Source of the DNA: Thermoplasmata archaeon
GTDB taxonomy: Archaea; Thermoplasmatota; Thermoplasmata; Thermoplasmatales; Thermoplasmataceae
Assembly (NCBI GenBank): GCA_021810045.1
Contig: JAJZJR010000005.1
Span: forward strand, 1-64,000
Direction: 5' to 3'
Length of the DNA stretch: 64,000 nt
Made by a program: the position numbers and the translations under genes. The notes beneath the pieces are model-generated. The model made no database searches. It was not told the DNA's origin and saw only the letters and a program-made list of their open reading frames with translations. This document shows, piece after piece, positions 53,753-62,260 of this stretch. Position 1 is the stretch's first letter; every line of letters starts with the position of its first letter.

Positions 53753-54676
53753 ATGTCAATGCCGCTGGAATCAAAATCACTGAAGAAAATATACAGGAAC
53801 AAAGGCAGGAAAACCGTTGCCATAAATGACTTCACTTTCTACGTAAAGGAAAAAGGCGTATTTTCACTCCTGGGGAGGAATGGGTCGGGCAAAACCACCT
53901 TCGTAAAGGTCTCCACAACACAGCTGACTCCTGATGAGGGTTACGTGAGGATTTTCGGGAAGGATGTGGTTGGCGACGAGAAGGAACTCAGGCACATGAT
54001 ATCCCTCGTGCCGCAGGAAAGCAGGCCTTTTCCGCACATGACTCCCTATGAACACGTATACCTTTTTCAGAAAATGAATGGCAACAACAGGGAAGGTTCA
54101 AAGGACAGGGCAGACACTGTTATAGACCTACTGGGGATGAAGGAGTTCTCAAAGACGGAATGCGTCAACCTTTCTGGAGGGCAGAAACAGCTCACCATGG
54201 TTGCAATGGCCCTGTCTCTTGACGTCCAGATGTATTTTCTGGACGAACCCACCATCGGCCTTGACATAATAACAAGGAAAGGGGTCTGGAATGCCATAAA
54301 CAGGTACAAGAACGCAGGCAAGTCCATTCTCCTCACCACACATTATCTCGACGAAGCAGCCTTCCTGAGCGACGAAATAGGCATTGTGAGCTATGGGAAC
54401 TTCATAAAACAGGGAAATCTGGATCAGCTCAGGTCCACGCTTGAGTACGACACAAGAATAGCAATACGGGGTTCTCATGAGGGACTTGATCTTGAGCAGT
54501 TCGGAAAAGTACACAGTGATAACAAAGGCTCTGTTCTATTTACCAATCAGGAAAATGTGGAAAAAATTCTCTCCAATTCCACTATCAGAAAAGAAAGGAT
54601 AGAAATTGGCCCCATAGGGCTTGATGATGTATTCATTTCTCTTGTGGGGGAAGACATAGAGGTGGATGAGAATTGA
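53753..54676 (+). CDS. ABC transporter ATP-binding protein
   Basis: 307 residues. Walker A GRNGSGKTT (about 39-47), signature NLSGGQKQL, Walker B MYFLDEPTIGLD, H-loop LTTHYLDEAAF. This is the DrrA-like class of ABC-2 exporters, with a C-terminal extension of about 70 residues. Its stop overlaps the TTG start of the permease (TTGA). Confidence 0.92.
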   Translation: MSMPLESKSLKKIYRNKGRKTVAINDFTFYVKEKGVFSLLGRNGSGKTTFVKVSTTQLTPDEGYVRIFGKDVVGDEKELRHMISLVPQESRPFPHMTPYEHVYLFQKMNGNNREGSKDRADTVIDLLGMKEFSKTECVNLSGGQKQLTMVAMALSLDVQMYFLDEPTIGLDIITRKGVWNAINRYKNAGKSILLTTHYLDEAAFLSDEIGIVSYGNFIKQGNLDQLRSTLEYDTRIAIRGSHEGLDLEQFGKVHSDNKGSVLFTNQENVEKILSNSTIRKERIEIGPIGLDDVFISLVGEDIEVDEN

Positions 54677-55413
54677 TCAGGGAGATATCCAGGGCAATTG
54701 CAAGCCTTACCATGATCAACGGAACCATTCCGCTTTGGAGAAGGCCAATTTCCCTGATTGCAGTTATATCCACTCCTTTCTCGTTCCTGTTCTTCATATA
54801 CCTCTTCGGGGGCCCATCCAAAATTCTGCTTGGGGCAATAGGTGGTGTACTTTTCACCATTGTGAACGCATCAACAATGCTCCAGACCGATCTTCTGTTT
54901 TACAAACTCGATCTGAAGTTCCAGCAGATTGTGGCATCCACACCTGTGAATCCGCTTGTATATACCTTTGGTCTTGCAACAGGGAATATTGTTTTTACAC
55001 TTCCGGGACTGGCAATATTCATGCTTATAATAGTGTACGAATCACACATTGGTGTGCTTCAGATACTCTCGGTGATAGGTACCCTCATGGTAACCTGGGT
55101 GATATTTTCCCTGTTCTCTTTCCTGGTGTCTACGAGGGTCAGGGAAATGAGGGATATATGGCCCATTTCAGTGATGTTTTCGATTATATTCGGTGTAGTT
55201 CCACCAATTTACTACTCTATTTCAGTACTCCCCACCACTATTCAGTATGTGGCTTACTTGGTTCCTACGACCTGGGCAGCAATCCTTCTCAAAGGGATCA
55301 TCACCAAGAACTTTACGGGAATGGCGATCCCAGCAGTTGTATTTGTCCTGGAAATGATGGGTATAATGGTTTTCACCGCGAAATTCTCAAACTGGAGACT
55401 CAACAGGTCATAG
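54673..55413 (+). CDS. ABC-2 type permease
   Basis: 246 residues with six hydrophobic helices. It starts with TTG overlapping the ATP-binding gene. VSTRVREMRDIWPIS and PLVYTFGLATGNI fit ABC-2 export permeases. Together with 53753-54676 it forms a complete exporter; the substrate is unknown. A longer 252-residue reading in another frame (54666-55424) has implausible composition and was rejected. Confidence 0.88.
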   Translation: MIREISRAIASLTMINGTIPLWRRPISLIAVISTPFSFLFFIYLFGGPSKILLGAIGGVLFTIVNASTMLQTDLLFYKLDLKFQQIVASTPVNPLVYTFGLATGNIVFTLPGLAIFMLIIVYESHIGVLQILSVIGTLMVTWVIFSLFSFLVSTRVREMRDIWPISVMFSIIFGVVPPIYYSISVLPTTIQYVAYLVPTTWAAILLKGIITKNFTGMAIPAVVFVLEMMGIMVFTAKFSNWRLNRS

Positions 55414-55513
55414 GTCAGAAATGAAGATGACACCAGTCACCAGGACGCGGGAGTAGGAGAAATTTTTGCTTCCCCGTTTACTGAAACAGCGATTTCTGAA
55501 AAAATTGAAAGTT

Positions 55514-56191
55514 CTAGTTTATGTTGACCTCAACAACACATTTGTTGTTGCCGTCTGAAAACCTTTCCTTTATGTCGAATTTCTGGTTGATGGAACTTTT
55601 TATGATCTCTGATCCAAGGCTGCTGCATATGATCTTGTTATTGTTCTTTGCAAGTTCGTAGAAAATACAGTTGTGCCTTATGATCCTCACAACATCGTCA
55701 GTGACTTCCAGTCTGGCATAATAACCCAGTTTGTTAAGTGTATCAACGAAGTCATTGAGCCTGGAAATCTTGTCCTCACGTGAGAGTTTCAGGCCATCTT
55801 CTGCTTTGTCCCAACCGGATTCGCTTACAATCTTGTCAGCTACCTTGCCTAGAATTTCATTAACCTTTTCCCTGCCGAACTCGCTCTCAATCTGGTTGAC
55901 AAGCATTGTTGCAAAGGACACATATTTCTTCGGAAGAAGGTTCATTCCCTTTTCAGTCAGTTCGTAGAACTTCCTTGGTCTGCCTGCACCTCCACCTCTG
56001 AAGAATGATTTCACATATCCCTTGAGTTCCAGGTTTTCCATGTGTTCCTTGACCGCATTCTTGTTGATCTTCAAAAGCTGGGACAGGTCATCCATGCTCC
56101 TTTCCGAGTAACTTAACTCAGTAATGATATTCCCCTTAACTTTTCCAAGAAGCATGTTAAGGTCATCATCTACGTCATGGATTGCTTCCAT
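55514..56191 (-). CDS. sufR: SufR-like Fe-S-sensing transcriptional regulator
   Basis: 225 residues. A winged-helix domain (about 15-85: SMDDLSQLLKINKNAVKEHM, GGGAGRPRKFYELTEKG) is followed by a C-terminal domain with cysteines C175 (RHNCIFYELA), C189 (IICSSLG) and C218 (NNKCVVEV). Cyanobacterial SufR has four such cysteines; three are kept here in matching positions. It is divergent from sufC with 99 bases between, so it most likely senses cluster status and represses the suf operon. Confidence 0.85.
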   Translation of the reverse strand: MEAIHDVDDDLNMLLGKVKGNIITELSYSERSMDDLSQLLKINKNAVKEHMENLELKGYVKSFFRGGGAGRPRKFYELTEKGMNLLPKKYVSFATMLVNQIESEFGREKVNEILGKVADKIVSESGWDKAEDGLKLSREDKISRLNDFVDTLNKLGYYARLEVTDDVVRIIRHNCIFYELAKNNNKIICSSLGSEIIKSSINQKFDIKERFSDGNNKCVVEVNIN

Positions 56192-56228
56192 CTTTTATCA
56201 CTAATATTGTATCTCAGAGACGTATTTA

Positions 56229-56268
56229 TAATTTAGTCAATTTAGACATAAGAAAGTGTTTAAATATA
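56229..56268 (+). promoter_or_regulatory. sufR/sufC control region with tandem 9-base repeat
   Basis: ATTTAGTCA (56231-56239) is followed directly by ATTTAGACA (56240-56248), a tandem repeat with one change. On the minus strand it abuts a TATA-like AATTATAAATA (56233-56223) for sufR. On the plus strand it is 10-20 bases before the likely sufC TATA box (TTTAAATATAG, about 56258-56268), which lies about 28 bases before the GTG. A factor bound here could block both genes. The word TAATTTAGTCAA (56229-56240) recurs before etf. Confidence 0.55.
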
Positions 56269-56290
56269 GTTTCCCTATATTCTACCAAAG

Positions 56291-57037
56291 GTGCAAATGG
56301 TGCCGGAACTAAAGATTAAGGATTTAAAAGCGTCCGTGGAGGACAAGGAAATACTGAAAGGGGTAAACCTTACTGTCAAGGGCGGGGAAATGCATGCCCT
56401 GATGGGCCCCAATGGAGCAGGAAAAAGCACACTGGGAAACGTTCTCATTGGCCACCCCAACTATAAGATCACAGGTGGCTCAATTGTACTCGATGGCATA
56501 GATCTAACAGACAAGACACCTGAGGAGAGGGCCAGGGCAGGTCTTTTCCTGGCATTTCAGAGCCCTGTGGCAGTGGTTGGCGTAAAACTGTCAACATTCC
56601 TTAGAACCGCTTACAGGCAGACACACCCGGAAGACAAGGTAACTCTGACCGAGTTCTATGACAGGATGAAAGTCCACATGAAGAAAGTTGGACTTGACGA
56701 ATCTTTCATGTCCAGATCAGTCAATGATGGATTCTCTGGAGGAGAAAGGAAGAGATTCGAGATACTCCAGATGGTCATGCTAAGGCCAAAGATCATAATC
56801 CTGGATGAAATTGACTCAGGACTTGATGTCGATGCATTGAAACTAGTTGCAGACGAGATCAGGGATTATTACAGTGAAAATGTAGGATTTCTCATTATTA
56901 CGCACTACCAGAGGATTCTTAAAAACATTGAGCCTCAGTTCGTGCATGTACTGAAGGATGGAAAAATAGCAGTCGATGGAGACAACAAGCTTTCACTCCG
57001 TATTGAAGAGGAAGGCTACGACTGGATTAAAAATTAA
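56291..57037 (+). CDS. sufC: SufC, ABC-type ATPase of the SUF system
   Basis: Cytosolic ATPase that powers the SufBCD scaffold. Walker A GPNGAGKST (about 38-46), signature GFSGGERKR, Walker B IIILDEIDSGLD, H-loop ITHYQRIL. 248 residues, full length. GTG start (or ATG two codons on). It leads a six-gene operon with very small gaps. Confidence 0.94.
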   Translation: MQMVPELKIKDLKASVEDKEILKGVNLTVKGGEMHALMGPNGAGKSTLGNVLIGHPNYKITGGSIVLDGIDLTDKTPEERARAGLFLAFQSPVAVVGVKLSTFLRTAYRQTHPEDKVTLTEFYDRMKVHMKKVGLDESFMSRSVNDGFSGGERKRFEILQMVMLRPKIIILDEIDSGLDVDALKLVADEIRDYYSENVGFLIITHYQRILKNIEPQFVHVLKDGKIAVDGDNKLSLRIEEEGYDWIKN

Positions 57038-57043
57038 GGAGGT
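57036..57043 (+). promoter_or_regulatory. Strong Shine-Dalgarno site of sufB
   Basis: AAGGAGGT, six bases before the sufB ATG at 57050. It is unusually complete compared with other genes here and suggests high translation of SufB. Confidence 0.6.
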
Positions 57044-57049
57044 AAAAGT

Positions 57050-58498
57050 ATGGAAGTAGAATACAGCAAGGATGCAGAAATGGAAAAACTCCTGGAAGAC
57101 CTCAAGAATTCAAACGTAAAGAAAGAGGACTGGGAGTTCCACGACAATTACAAGCCTGTATATTCAACAGGCAATGGTCTAAACAGGAAAGTAGTGGAAG
57201 AAATTTCTGAAATTAAGAAAGAACCGGACTGGATGAGGAGATTCAGGCTCAAGGCACTGGAGATCTTTGAATCAAAGCCCGTCCCAACCTGGGGACCGGA
57301 TCTCTCAGGCATAGACTGGGAAAACACAAATTACTACAACAGGCCGGATGAAGTCAACGCAAACAACTGGGACGACGTTCCGGATGAAATCAAGGAAACA
57401 TTCAACAAGCTGGGTGTTCCTGAAATGGAACAGAAATACCTTGCAGGTTCAGTTGCACAGTACGACAGTGAAGGCGTATACCACAGCCTGAAGAAAGTCT
57501 GGGAGGACAAGGGTGTTGTGTTCATGGATCTTGACTCAGCGCTCAGGGAACATCCCGACCTCGTAAAGGATTATTTCTGCAAAGCAGTTCCTGCAACTGA
57601 CAACAAATTTGCGGCCCTCAATGCAGCAGTTTGGAGTGGAGGGTCATTCCTTTACGTTCCAAAAGGTGTCAAGATTGACATGCCGCTCCAGACATATTTC
57701 AGGATGAATGGAGAAGCAACAGGTCAGTTTGAGCACACAATCGTTGTTGCAGATGAAGGATCTAAAGTACACTACATAGAGGGATGCACAGCACCAAGAT
57801 ACGACAAGAACTCACTGCACAGTGCAATTGTTGAAATTTACGTCAAGAAGAATGCCCAGGCCAGATATACCAGCGTCCAGAACTGGTCAAAGAGCGTCTA
57901 CAACATGCCAACCAAGAGGGCATGGGTTGACGAAAACGCAAACATGGAATGGGTAGGCGGATCACTTGGTTCAAAGGTTACAATGCTGTACCCATCATCA
58001 TATCTCAGAGGACCCTACGCAACTACACATAACCTCAATGTTTCACTGGCAGGACCTGGAACAGTCAAGGACACAGGAGCAAAAGCACTTCACCTTGCAC
58101 CTCACACAAGTTCAAGGATCATTGCAAAGAGTATCAGTATAGAAGATGGAAAGGCCATTTACAGAGGTCTGCTGAGAATGAACAAGGGAGCAGAGCACTC
58201 AAGAAGCCATGTTCAGTGTGACGCACTTCTTATAAACGACAATTCAACAAGCTACACATATCCACACGATGAGATATATGAACCAACGGCAACCTTCGGA
58301 CATGAAGCGACTGTAGGAAGGATCGGAACAGAGGAACTCACCTATCTGAGGTCAAGAGGCCTGAGCGAAGATGAGGCAAGCTCAATGATCGTACTTGGTT
58401 TCCTCGATGATGTCATGAAGGAAATTCCAATGGAATTTGCTGTTGAAATGAACCGGCTCATCAAACTTGAAATGAACAAGCTTGGCGCAGTAGGATGA
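57050..58498 (+). CDS. sufB: SufB, Fe-S cluster assembly scaffold
   Basis: 482 residues, full length. It has EGCTAPRYDKNSLHSAIVEI, VQNWSKSVYN and a right-handed parallel beta-helix. The Cys in SHVQCDALLIND corresponds to the essential scaffold cysteine of SufB. GSKVTMLYPSSYLRG and HEATVGRIGTEELTYLRSRG mark the C-terminal part. It works with SufC and SufD. Confidence 0.95.
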   Translation: MEVEYSKDAEMEKLLEDLKNSNVKKEDWEFHDNYKPVYSTGNGLNRKVVEEISEIKKEPDWMRRFRLKALEIFESKPVPTWGPDLSGIDWENTNYYNRPDEVNANNWDDVPDEIKETFNKLGVPEMEQKYLAGSVAQYDSEGVYHSLKKVWEDKGVVFMDLDSALREHPDLVKDYFCKAVPATDNKFAALNAAVWSGGSFLYVPKGVKIDMPLQTYFRMNGEATGQFEHTIVVADEGSKVHYIEGCTAPRYDKNSLHSAIVEIYVKKNAQARYTSVQNWSKSVYNMPTKRAWVDENANMEWVGGSLGSKVTMLYPSSYLRGPYATTHNLNVSLAGPGTVKDTGAKALHLAPHTSSRIIAKSISIEDGKAIYRGLLRMNKGAEHSRSHVQCDALLINDNSTSYTYPHDEIYEPTATFGHEATVGRIGTEELTYLRSRGLSEDEASSMIVLGFLDDVMKEIPMEFAVEMNRLIKLEMNKLGAVG

Positions 58499-58504
58499 TC
58501 TTTC

Positions 58505-59752
58505 ATGGAGAGCTATCCAGAAACACTAAAAACAAGGCTTAACGACGAAGCATACGAATACAGGAGGGATGCATTTCTTGCATTCCTCAAGAGTCCCGTA
58601 AGAAATTACAAGGAAAGTCCAACAGTCAAGGATTACGTAGAGATAACAGACGATGAACTGCAGGAAATGCTTTACGGAGAGATGAAGGAGTCGAAGGAAT
58701 CCCCAGTTTTCTCTGAAACTGCAAATCTTAAAGTATTCAACGAAGAGATCACAGTATCTGATGAGCTCCTGAAGGAAGGTGTTGTTGTCACAACCATGGA
58801 AGATGCCCTCAAGACCCAGCCGGAACTGGTGAAGAAGTACGTCTTCCCGAGACTTGGAAAAGAGAGGATCGAGTTTCTCATTAACTCTGCCTGGAGAAAC
58901 GGGCTGTTCATATATGTTCCGGACAGCAGTAAAGTTTCAATCAGGGCACACACAATAAACAATTCCTCTGCATCCTTTGCCTCCAAGACCGTGATCATTT
59001 ACGGAAAGGAATCAAAGGTGAGATACACCGACACATACTCTACTATTGGCCAGGGAACAGGAATCCATGGAAAGAACATCTACTTCTTCGGTGGGGAATC
59101 CTCAAAGTTCGACTACCTGTATCTACAGGACAAGAGTGAAGGTGTAAGGGATATCACATTTGTTAAACAGTACCTTGAGAAATTTGCAGAATTCCAGTTC
59201 TTCCACATTAACCATGGAAGCTCAAAGACCCTGTTCGTTGACGAATCCCAGCAAACCGGAAACGGTTCATCATTCCGCGTCTACGGGGTAAACTTCAGCA
59301 CCGGAAACCAGAAGATGGACATCAGGGACAGCAGCTTCCAGGAGGGAGAGGAATCCAATGCGGATATCCAGGTTCGAGGTGTAGTAACCGGCAGCAGTTC
59401 AACCATCCACAGGGGTAACATTGACCTTGAGGAAAAGGCAATAAAAGCTACAGGCTTCTATGACTCAAAGATCCTTCTCCTCTCAAAGGACGGATTTGCA
59501 AACAGCAAACCGGGTCTTGAGATCAAGAATGCAAACACCAGATCAAAGCACGGTTCATCAATTAGCAACGTGGACGAGGAACAGATATTCTACCTCAGAT
59601 CCAGGGGTATTGATGATCAGGTTGCAAGAGGCATGGTAACTGCAGGGTTCGTAGGCTCCATTATAGAAAAAGCTAATGACGAAGAGTTTACCCGTAAGGT
59701 TTACCAATATGCAGAGAGTCTAGGTGCCAATGCTTTCCTGGCAACAAATTAA
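58505..59752 (+). CDS. sufD: SufD, Fe-S cluster assembly scaffold
   Basis: 415 residues. It has the beta-helix core with RGVVTGSSSTIHRGNIDLEE and the C-terminal KHGSSISNVDEEQIFYLRSRG shared with SufB, but no scaffold Cys. It partners SufB and SufC. Its last 29 bases overlap the start of sufS, and its stop codon is at the base of a hairpin (59751-59768). Confidence 0.93.
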   Translation: MESYPETLKTRLNDEAYEYRRDAFLAFLKSPVRNYKESPTVKDYVEITDDELQEMLYGEMKESKESPVFSETANLKVFNEEITVSDELLKEGVVVTTMEDALKTQPELVKKYVFPRLGKERIEFLINSAWRNGLFIYVPDSSKVSIRAHTINNSSASFASKTVIIYGKESKVRYTDTYSTIGQGTGIHGKNIYFFGGESSKFDYLYLQDKSEGVRDITFVKQYLEKFAEFQFFHINHGSSKTLFVDESQQTGNGSSFRVYGVNFSTGNQKMDIRDSSFQEGEESNADIQVRGVVTGSSSTIHRGNIDLEEKAIKATGFYDSKILLLSKDGFANSKPGLEIKNANTRSKHGSSISNVDEEQIFYLRSRGIDDQVARGMVTAGFVGSIIEKANDEEFTRKVYQYAESLGANAFLATN

Positions 59753-61007
59753 GGGGGATTTCCCCCTTCTTATTAATAAAGGCAAAAATCTTATTTTTCT
59801 TGACAACGCAGCAACCACACAGAAACCTAAGCAGGTTATAGATGCCATTGTTGATTATTACACAAACTGGAACAGCAACGTACGCCGCGGCATTTACAGG
59901 TTAAGTGAAGAGGCAACGGATCATTATGAAAAATCAAGGGAGAACATTTCCAATTTTATAGGTTCAAGCGACCCAAGACAGCTTGCTTTCGTTAGAAACA
60001 CTACAGAAGCACTGAATCTGCTGGCCTATTCCATGGGGCATAACCTCCATGAAGGGGATGAAATTCTGCTTACAATAATGGAACATCATTCCAACATTGT
60101 TCCATGGCAGTTCCTACAGGAAAAGGGCGTGAAACTGAAATTTGCCGACATAAATGAGGACGGAACTCTTGATATGGAGGATTTCAGGAACAAGCTCACC
60201 AGGAAGACAAAAGTTGTATCGGTTACGCACTGCTCAAATCTGCTTGGAACCATAAATGATGCAGCGGAACTGGCAAAACTTGCACACGACAACGGCTCCC
60301 TATTCATCCTTGATGGTGCCCAGAGCGTACCACACATGCCAGTAGATGTGGAAAAGCTGGACTGCGATTTTCTCGCCTTCTCAGGCCATAAAATGCTGGG
60401 CCCAATGGGAATTGGCGTTCTTTACGGGAAATACGATCTGCTGAACGGACTGCCGCCATTCAATGGGGGCGGAGAGATGATCAGCCAGGTTTACACGGAT
60501 CATTCAACCTATGCAGACGCTCCTGAAAAATTTGAGGCAGGAACTCCAAATGTTGAGGGTGCAATCGGCTTATCGGCAGCAGTGGATTATCTCCGTAACA
60601 TAGGAATGGATGAGGTCAGGTCACACGAAAAGGACCTAATCTCATATACCCTGAAGAAAGAGGAGGAACACCATATTGACATCCTGAAGTCTTATGGACC
60701 CAGGGATATGGAGAAAAGGGGTGGTATTTATACATTCAATCTCGGTGAATTCAATCCTCTTTCCATGAGTGAAGGCCTCATCAACGAGCAGATCAGGGTT
60801 GGAAGCAATGTTCATCCGCACGATGTCGCTACCGGACTGGACTCAAGCAATGTTGCTGTCAGGGCAGGCCACCACTGTGCAATGCCCCTCACCCACAGGC
60901 TTAATGTTGTAGCAACCTCCAGGGCTTCATATTACATTTATAACTCCAGAGAGGATGTTGATCTGCTCTTTGAATCCCTGGAAAAAATCAGGAGACTTTA
61001 CGCATGA
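59724..61007 (+). CDS. sufS: SufS, cysteine desulfurase
   Basis: Takes sulfur from cysteine for cluster assembly. PLP Lys in SGHKMLGPMG, persulfide Cys in GHHCAMPLTHRL, and MEHHSNIVPWQ. About 427 residues from the GTG at 59724, or ATG 59730. It overlaps sufD by 29 bases and sufU by 4 (ATGA), so translation is coupled. Confidence 0.95.
   Translation: MPMLSWQQIKGDFPLLINKGKNLIFLDNAATTQKPKQVIDAIVDYYTNWNSNVRRGIYRLSEEATDHYEKSRENISNFIGSSDPRQLAFVRNTTEALNLLAYSMGHNLHEGDEILLTIMEHHSNIVPWQFLQEKGVKLKFADINEDGTLDMEDFRNKLTRKTKVVSVTHCSNLLGTINDAAELAKLAHDNGSLFILDGAQSVPHMPVDVEKLDCDFLAFSGHKMLGPMGIGVLYGKYDLLNGLPPFNGGGEMISQVYTDHSTYADAPEKFEAGTPNVEGAIGLSAAVDYLRNIGMDEVRSHEKDLISYTLKKEEEHHIDILKSYGPRDMEKRGGIYTFNLGEFNPLSMSEGLINEQIRVGSNVHPHDVATGLDSSNVAVRAGHHCAMPLTHRLNVVATSRASYYIYNSREDVDLLFESLEKIRRLYA
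59751..59768 (+). repeat. Hairpin at the sufD/sufS junction
   Basis: AAGGGGGA-TT-TCCCCCTT has perfect 8-base arms, starts in the sufD stop codon, and lies about 20-27 bases inside sufS. It could slow ribosomes or protect mRNA between scaffold and desulfurase genes. It is also constrained by coding for KGDFPLL. Confidence 0.45.
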
Positions 61008-61399
61008 CAGATGAGGAAATAAGTACCGAAATACTTCTGGATCATTACAGGAACCCGCATAATTATGGGCAGATTGAAGATGCAAACGAGAAGCTTATTG
61101 AGTTCAATCCTGTATGCGGAGACACTGTACAGATAACAATCAGGATTGAGAATGACGTGGTTACTGACATTAAATTCATTGGCCGCGGATGTTCCGTGAG
61201 TCAGGGAAGTGCCTCCATGCTCACCGATAAGGTCAAGGGAATGAACATCGGGGAGATCAAGAAAATAAATCAGGAAGATATCCTGAACATGCTTGGACTC
61301 AAACTTGGTCCCAGCAGGGAGAAATGTGCACTTCTCTCCCTGAATGCACTGCACAAATGCATATCAAACCACGAAAAGAAGACTCATGGAGGAAACTGA
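61004..61399 (+). CDS. sufU: SufU/IscU-like Fe-S scaffold or sulfur acceptor
   Basis: 131 residues. The three conserved cysteines are in NPVCGDT, GRGCSVSQGSASM and SREKCALL, with the Asp after the first. YRNPHNYGQIE is the typical N-terminus. It accepts sulfur from SufS. It overlaps sufS by 4 bases and the downstream ferredoxin by 14. Confidence 0.92.
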   Translation: MTDEEISTEILLDHYRNPHNYGQIEDANEKLIEFNPVCGDTVQITIRIENDVVTDIKFIGRGCSVSQGSASMLTDKVKGMNIGEIKKINQEDILNMLGLKLGPSREKCALLSLNALHKCISNHEKKTHGGN

Positions 61400-61604
61400 T
61401 TTGGCAAATTACAAAGTATCAATCAACAGGGAAGGATGTATTGGCGACGCCATATGTACGGCACTTTCTAAGAACTGGTTCATGGACAGCGACGGAAAGG
61501 CCAGCTTTCACAGTGAAACCATCGAGGATCATGAATACGGATCCAACCACGAGGCAGAGATATCGTGTCCTGTGGCTGTGATAAGCGTTCGTAAAATATC
61601 CTGA
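61386..61604 (+). CDS. Small single-cluster ferredoxin of the suf operon
   Basis: 72 residues from ATG 61386. Ligand pattern C-x-x-D-x-x-C (GCIGDAIC) with a later SCPVAV, as in ferredoxins that hold a [3Fe-4S] or an Asp-ligated [4Fe-4S] cluster. It overlaps sufU by 14 bases, so it belongs to the operon and may supply electrons for cluster assembly. It is the last gene of the operon. Confidence 0.85.
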   Translation: MEETDLANYKVSINREGCIGDAICTALSKNWFMDSDGKASFHSETIEDHEYGSNHEAEISCPVAVISVRKIS

Positions 61605-61609
61605 ATTTT

Positions 61610-62176
61610 TTACTGATTCGCAGGTTGCATGGAAGATCTGGCTACCAGCAGCAGTACGCCGGTTACAACACCGTTGAAAATAAGGGCCAGGACGCCCAGT
61701 CCAATGGTGTTTTCATCATACGCTTCCTGATATTTTCCAGCATTGTAGTAATTCCTGATCCTGTTGATCCTGAAGAAGCAGTAGAGTCCAACAAGGAACA
61801 ATACAAGAGGTATCAGCGACAGTATTGCAACGATGGGAATGGCTGAGAACAGGACTGCCAGCAGGACTACGAAATATATGCCAAAACCGACAAGAGACAG
61901 GATTGAGAATACGAATGCAACAGTTATGAGAGTTCCATCGCCCCTGTTTCTGTTAATTGGATAAGCTTCCCTGTGACCAATAACTGTCCCGGATGAATTT
62001 ACTGTAACAATGTATTTCTTCATTGTTCCCGCAAGATAGCCCTCAACTCCAACCTCATAGTCAGAGCCTTTCCTTTCAAACTGGAATACGTGAAGGTCAT
62101 TTTGATTCATGCCTGTCTGCGTCGAAATCCATGTTTTGGCAGCATCCACAATTCGGGACGAATCAGATGATTCCAT
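61610..62176 (-). CDS. Membrane protein with N-terminal soluble domain, unknown
   Basis: 188 residues. The first about 85 form a soluble domain (HVFQFERKGSDYEVGVEGYL, KYIVTVNSSGTVIGH) resembling small PepSY-like repeats. Then come two or three helices (about 88-130) and a final helix (about 158-180). Unknown function. It converges with the suf operon. Confidence 0.6.
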   Translation of the reverse strand: MESSDSSRIVDAAKTWISTQTGMNQNDLHVFQFERKGSDYEVGVEGYLAGTMKKYIVTVNSSGTVIGHREAYPINRNRGDGTLITVAFVFSILSLVGFGIYFVVLLAVLFSAIPIVAILSLIPLVLFLVGLYCFFRINRIRNYYNAGKYQEAYDENTIGLGVLALIFNGVVTGVLLLVARSSMQPANQ

Positions 62177-62260
62177 AATGATATTATGAACATATTATAT
62201 AATAAATTTATGAATAAGCCCAGTTTTCTATAAAAGTAAAAATAGGAATTTCAGAGAAAT

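Noticed and set aside
54666-55424. 252-residue open frame overlapping the ABC-2 permease
   Set aside because: Its translation is rich in Cys, His and Pro with no hydrophobic helices. The neighbouring frame is a clear six-helix permease coupled to the ATPase gene.
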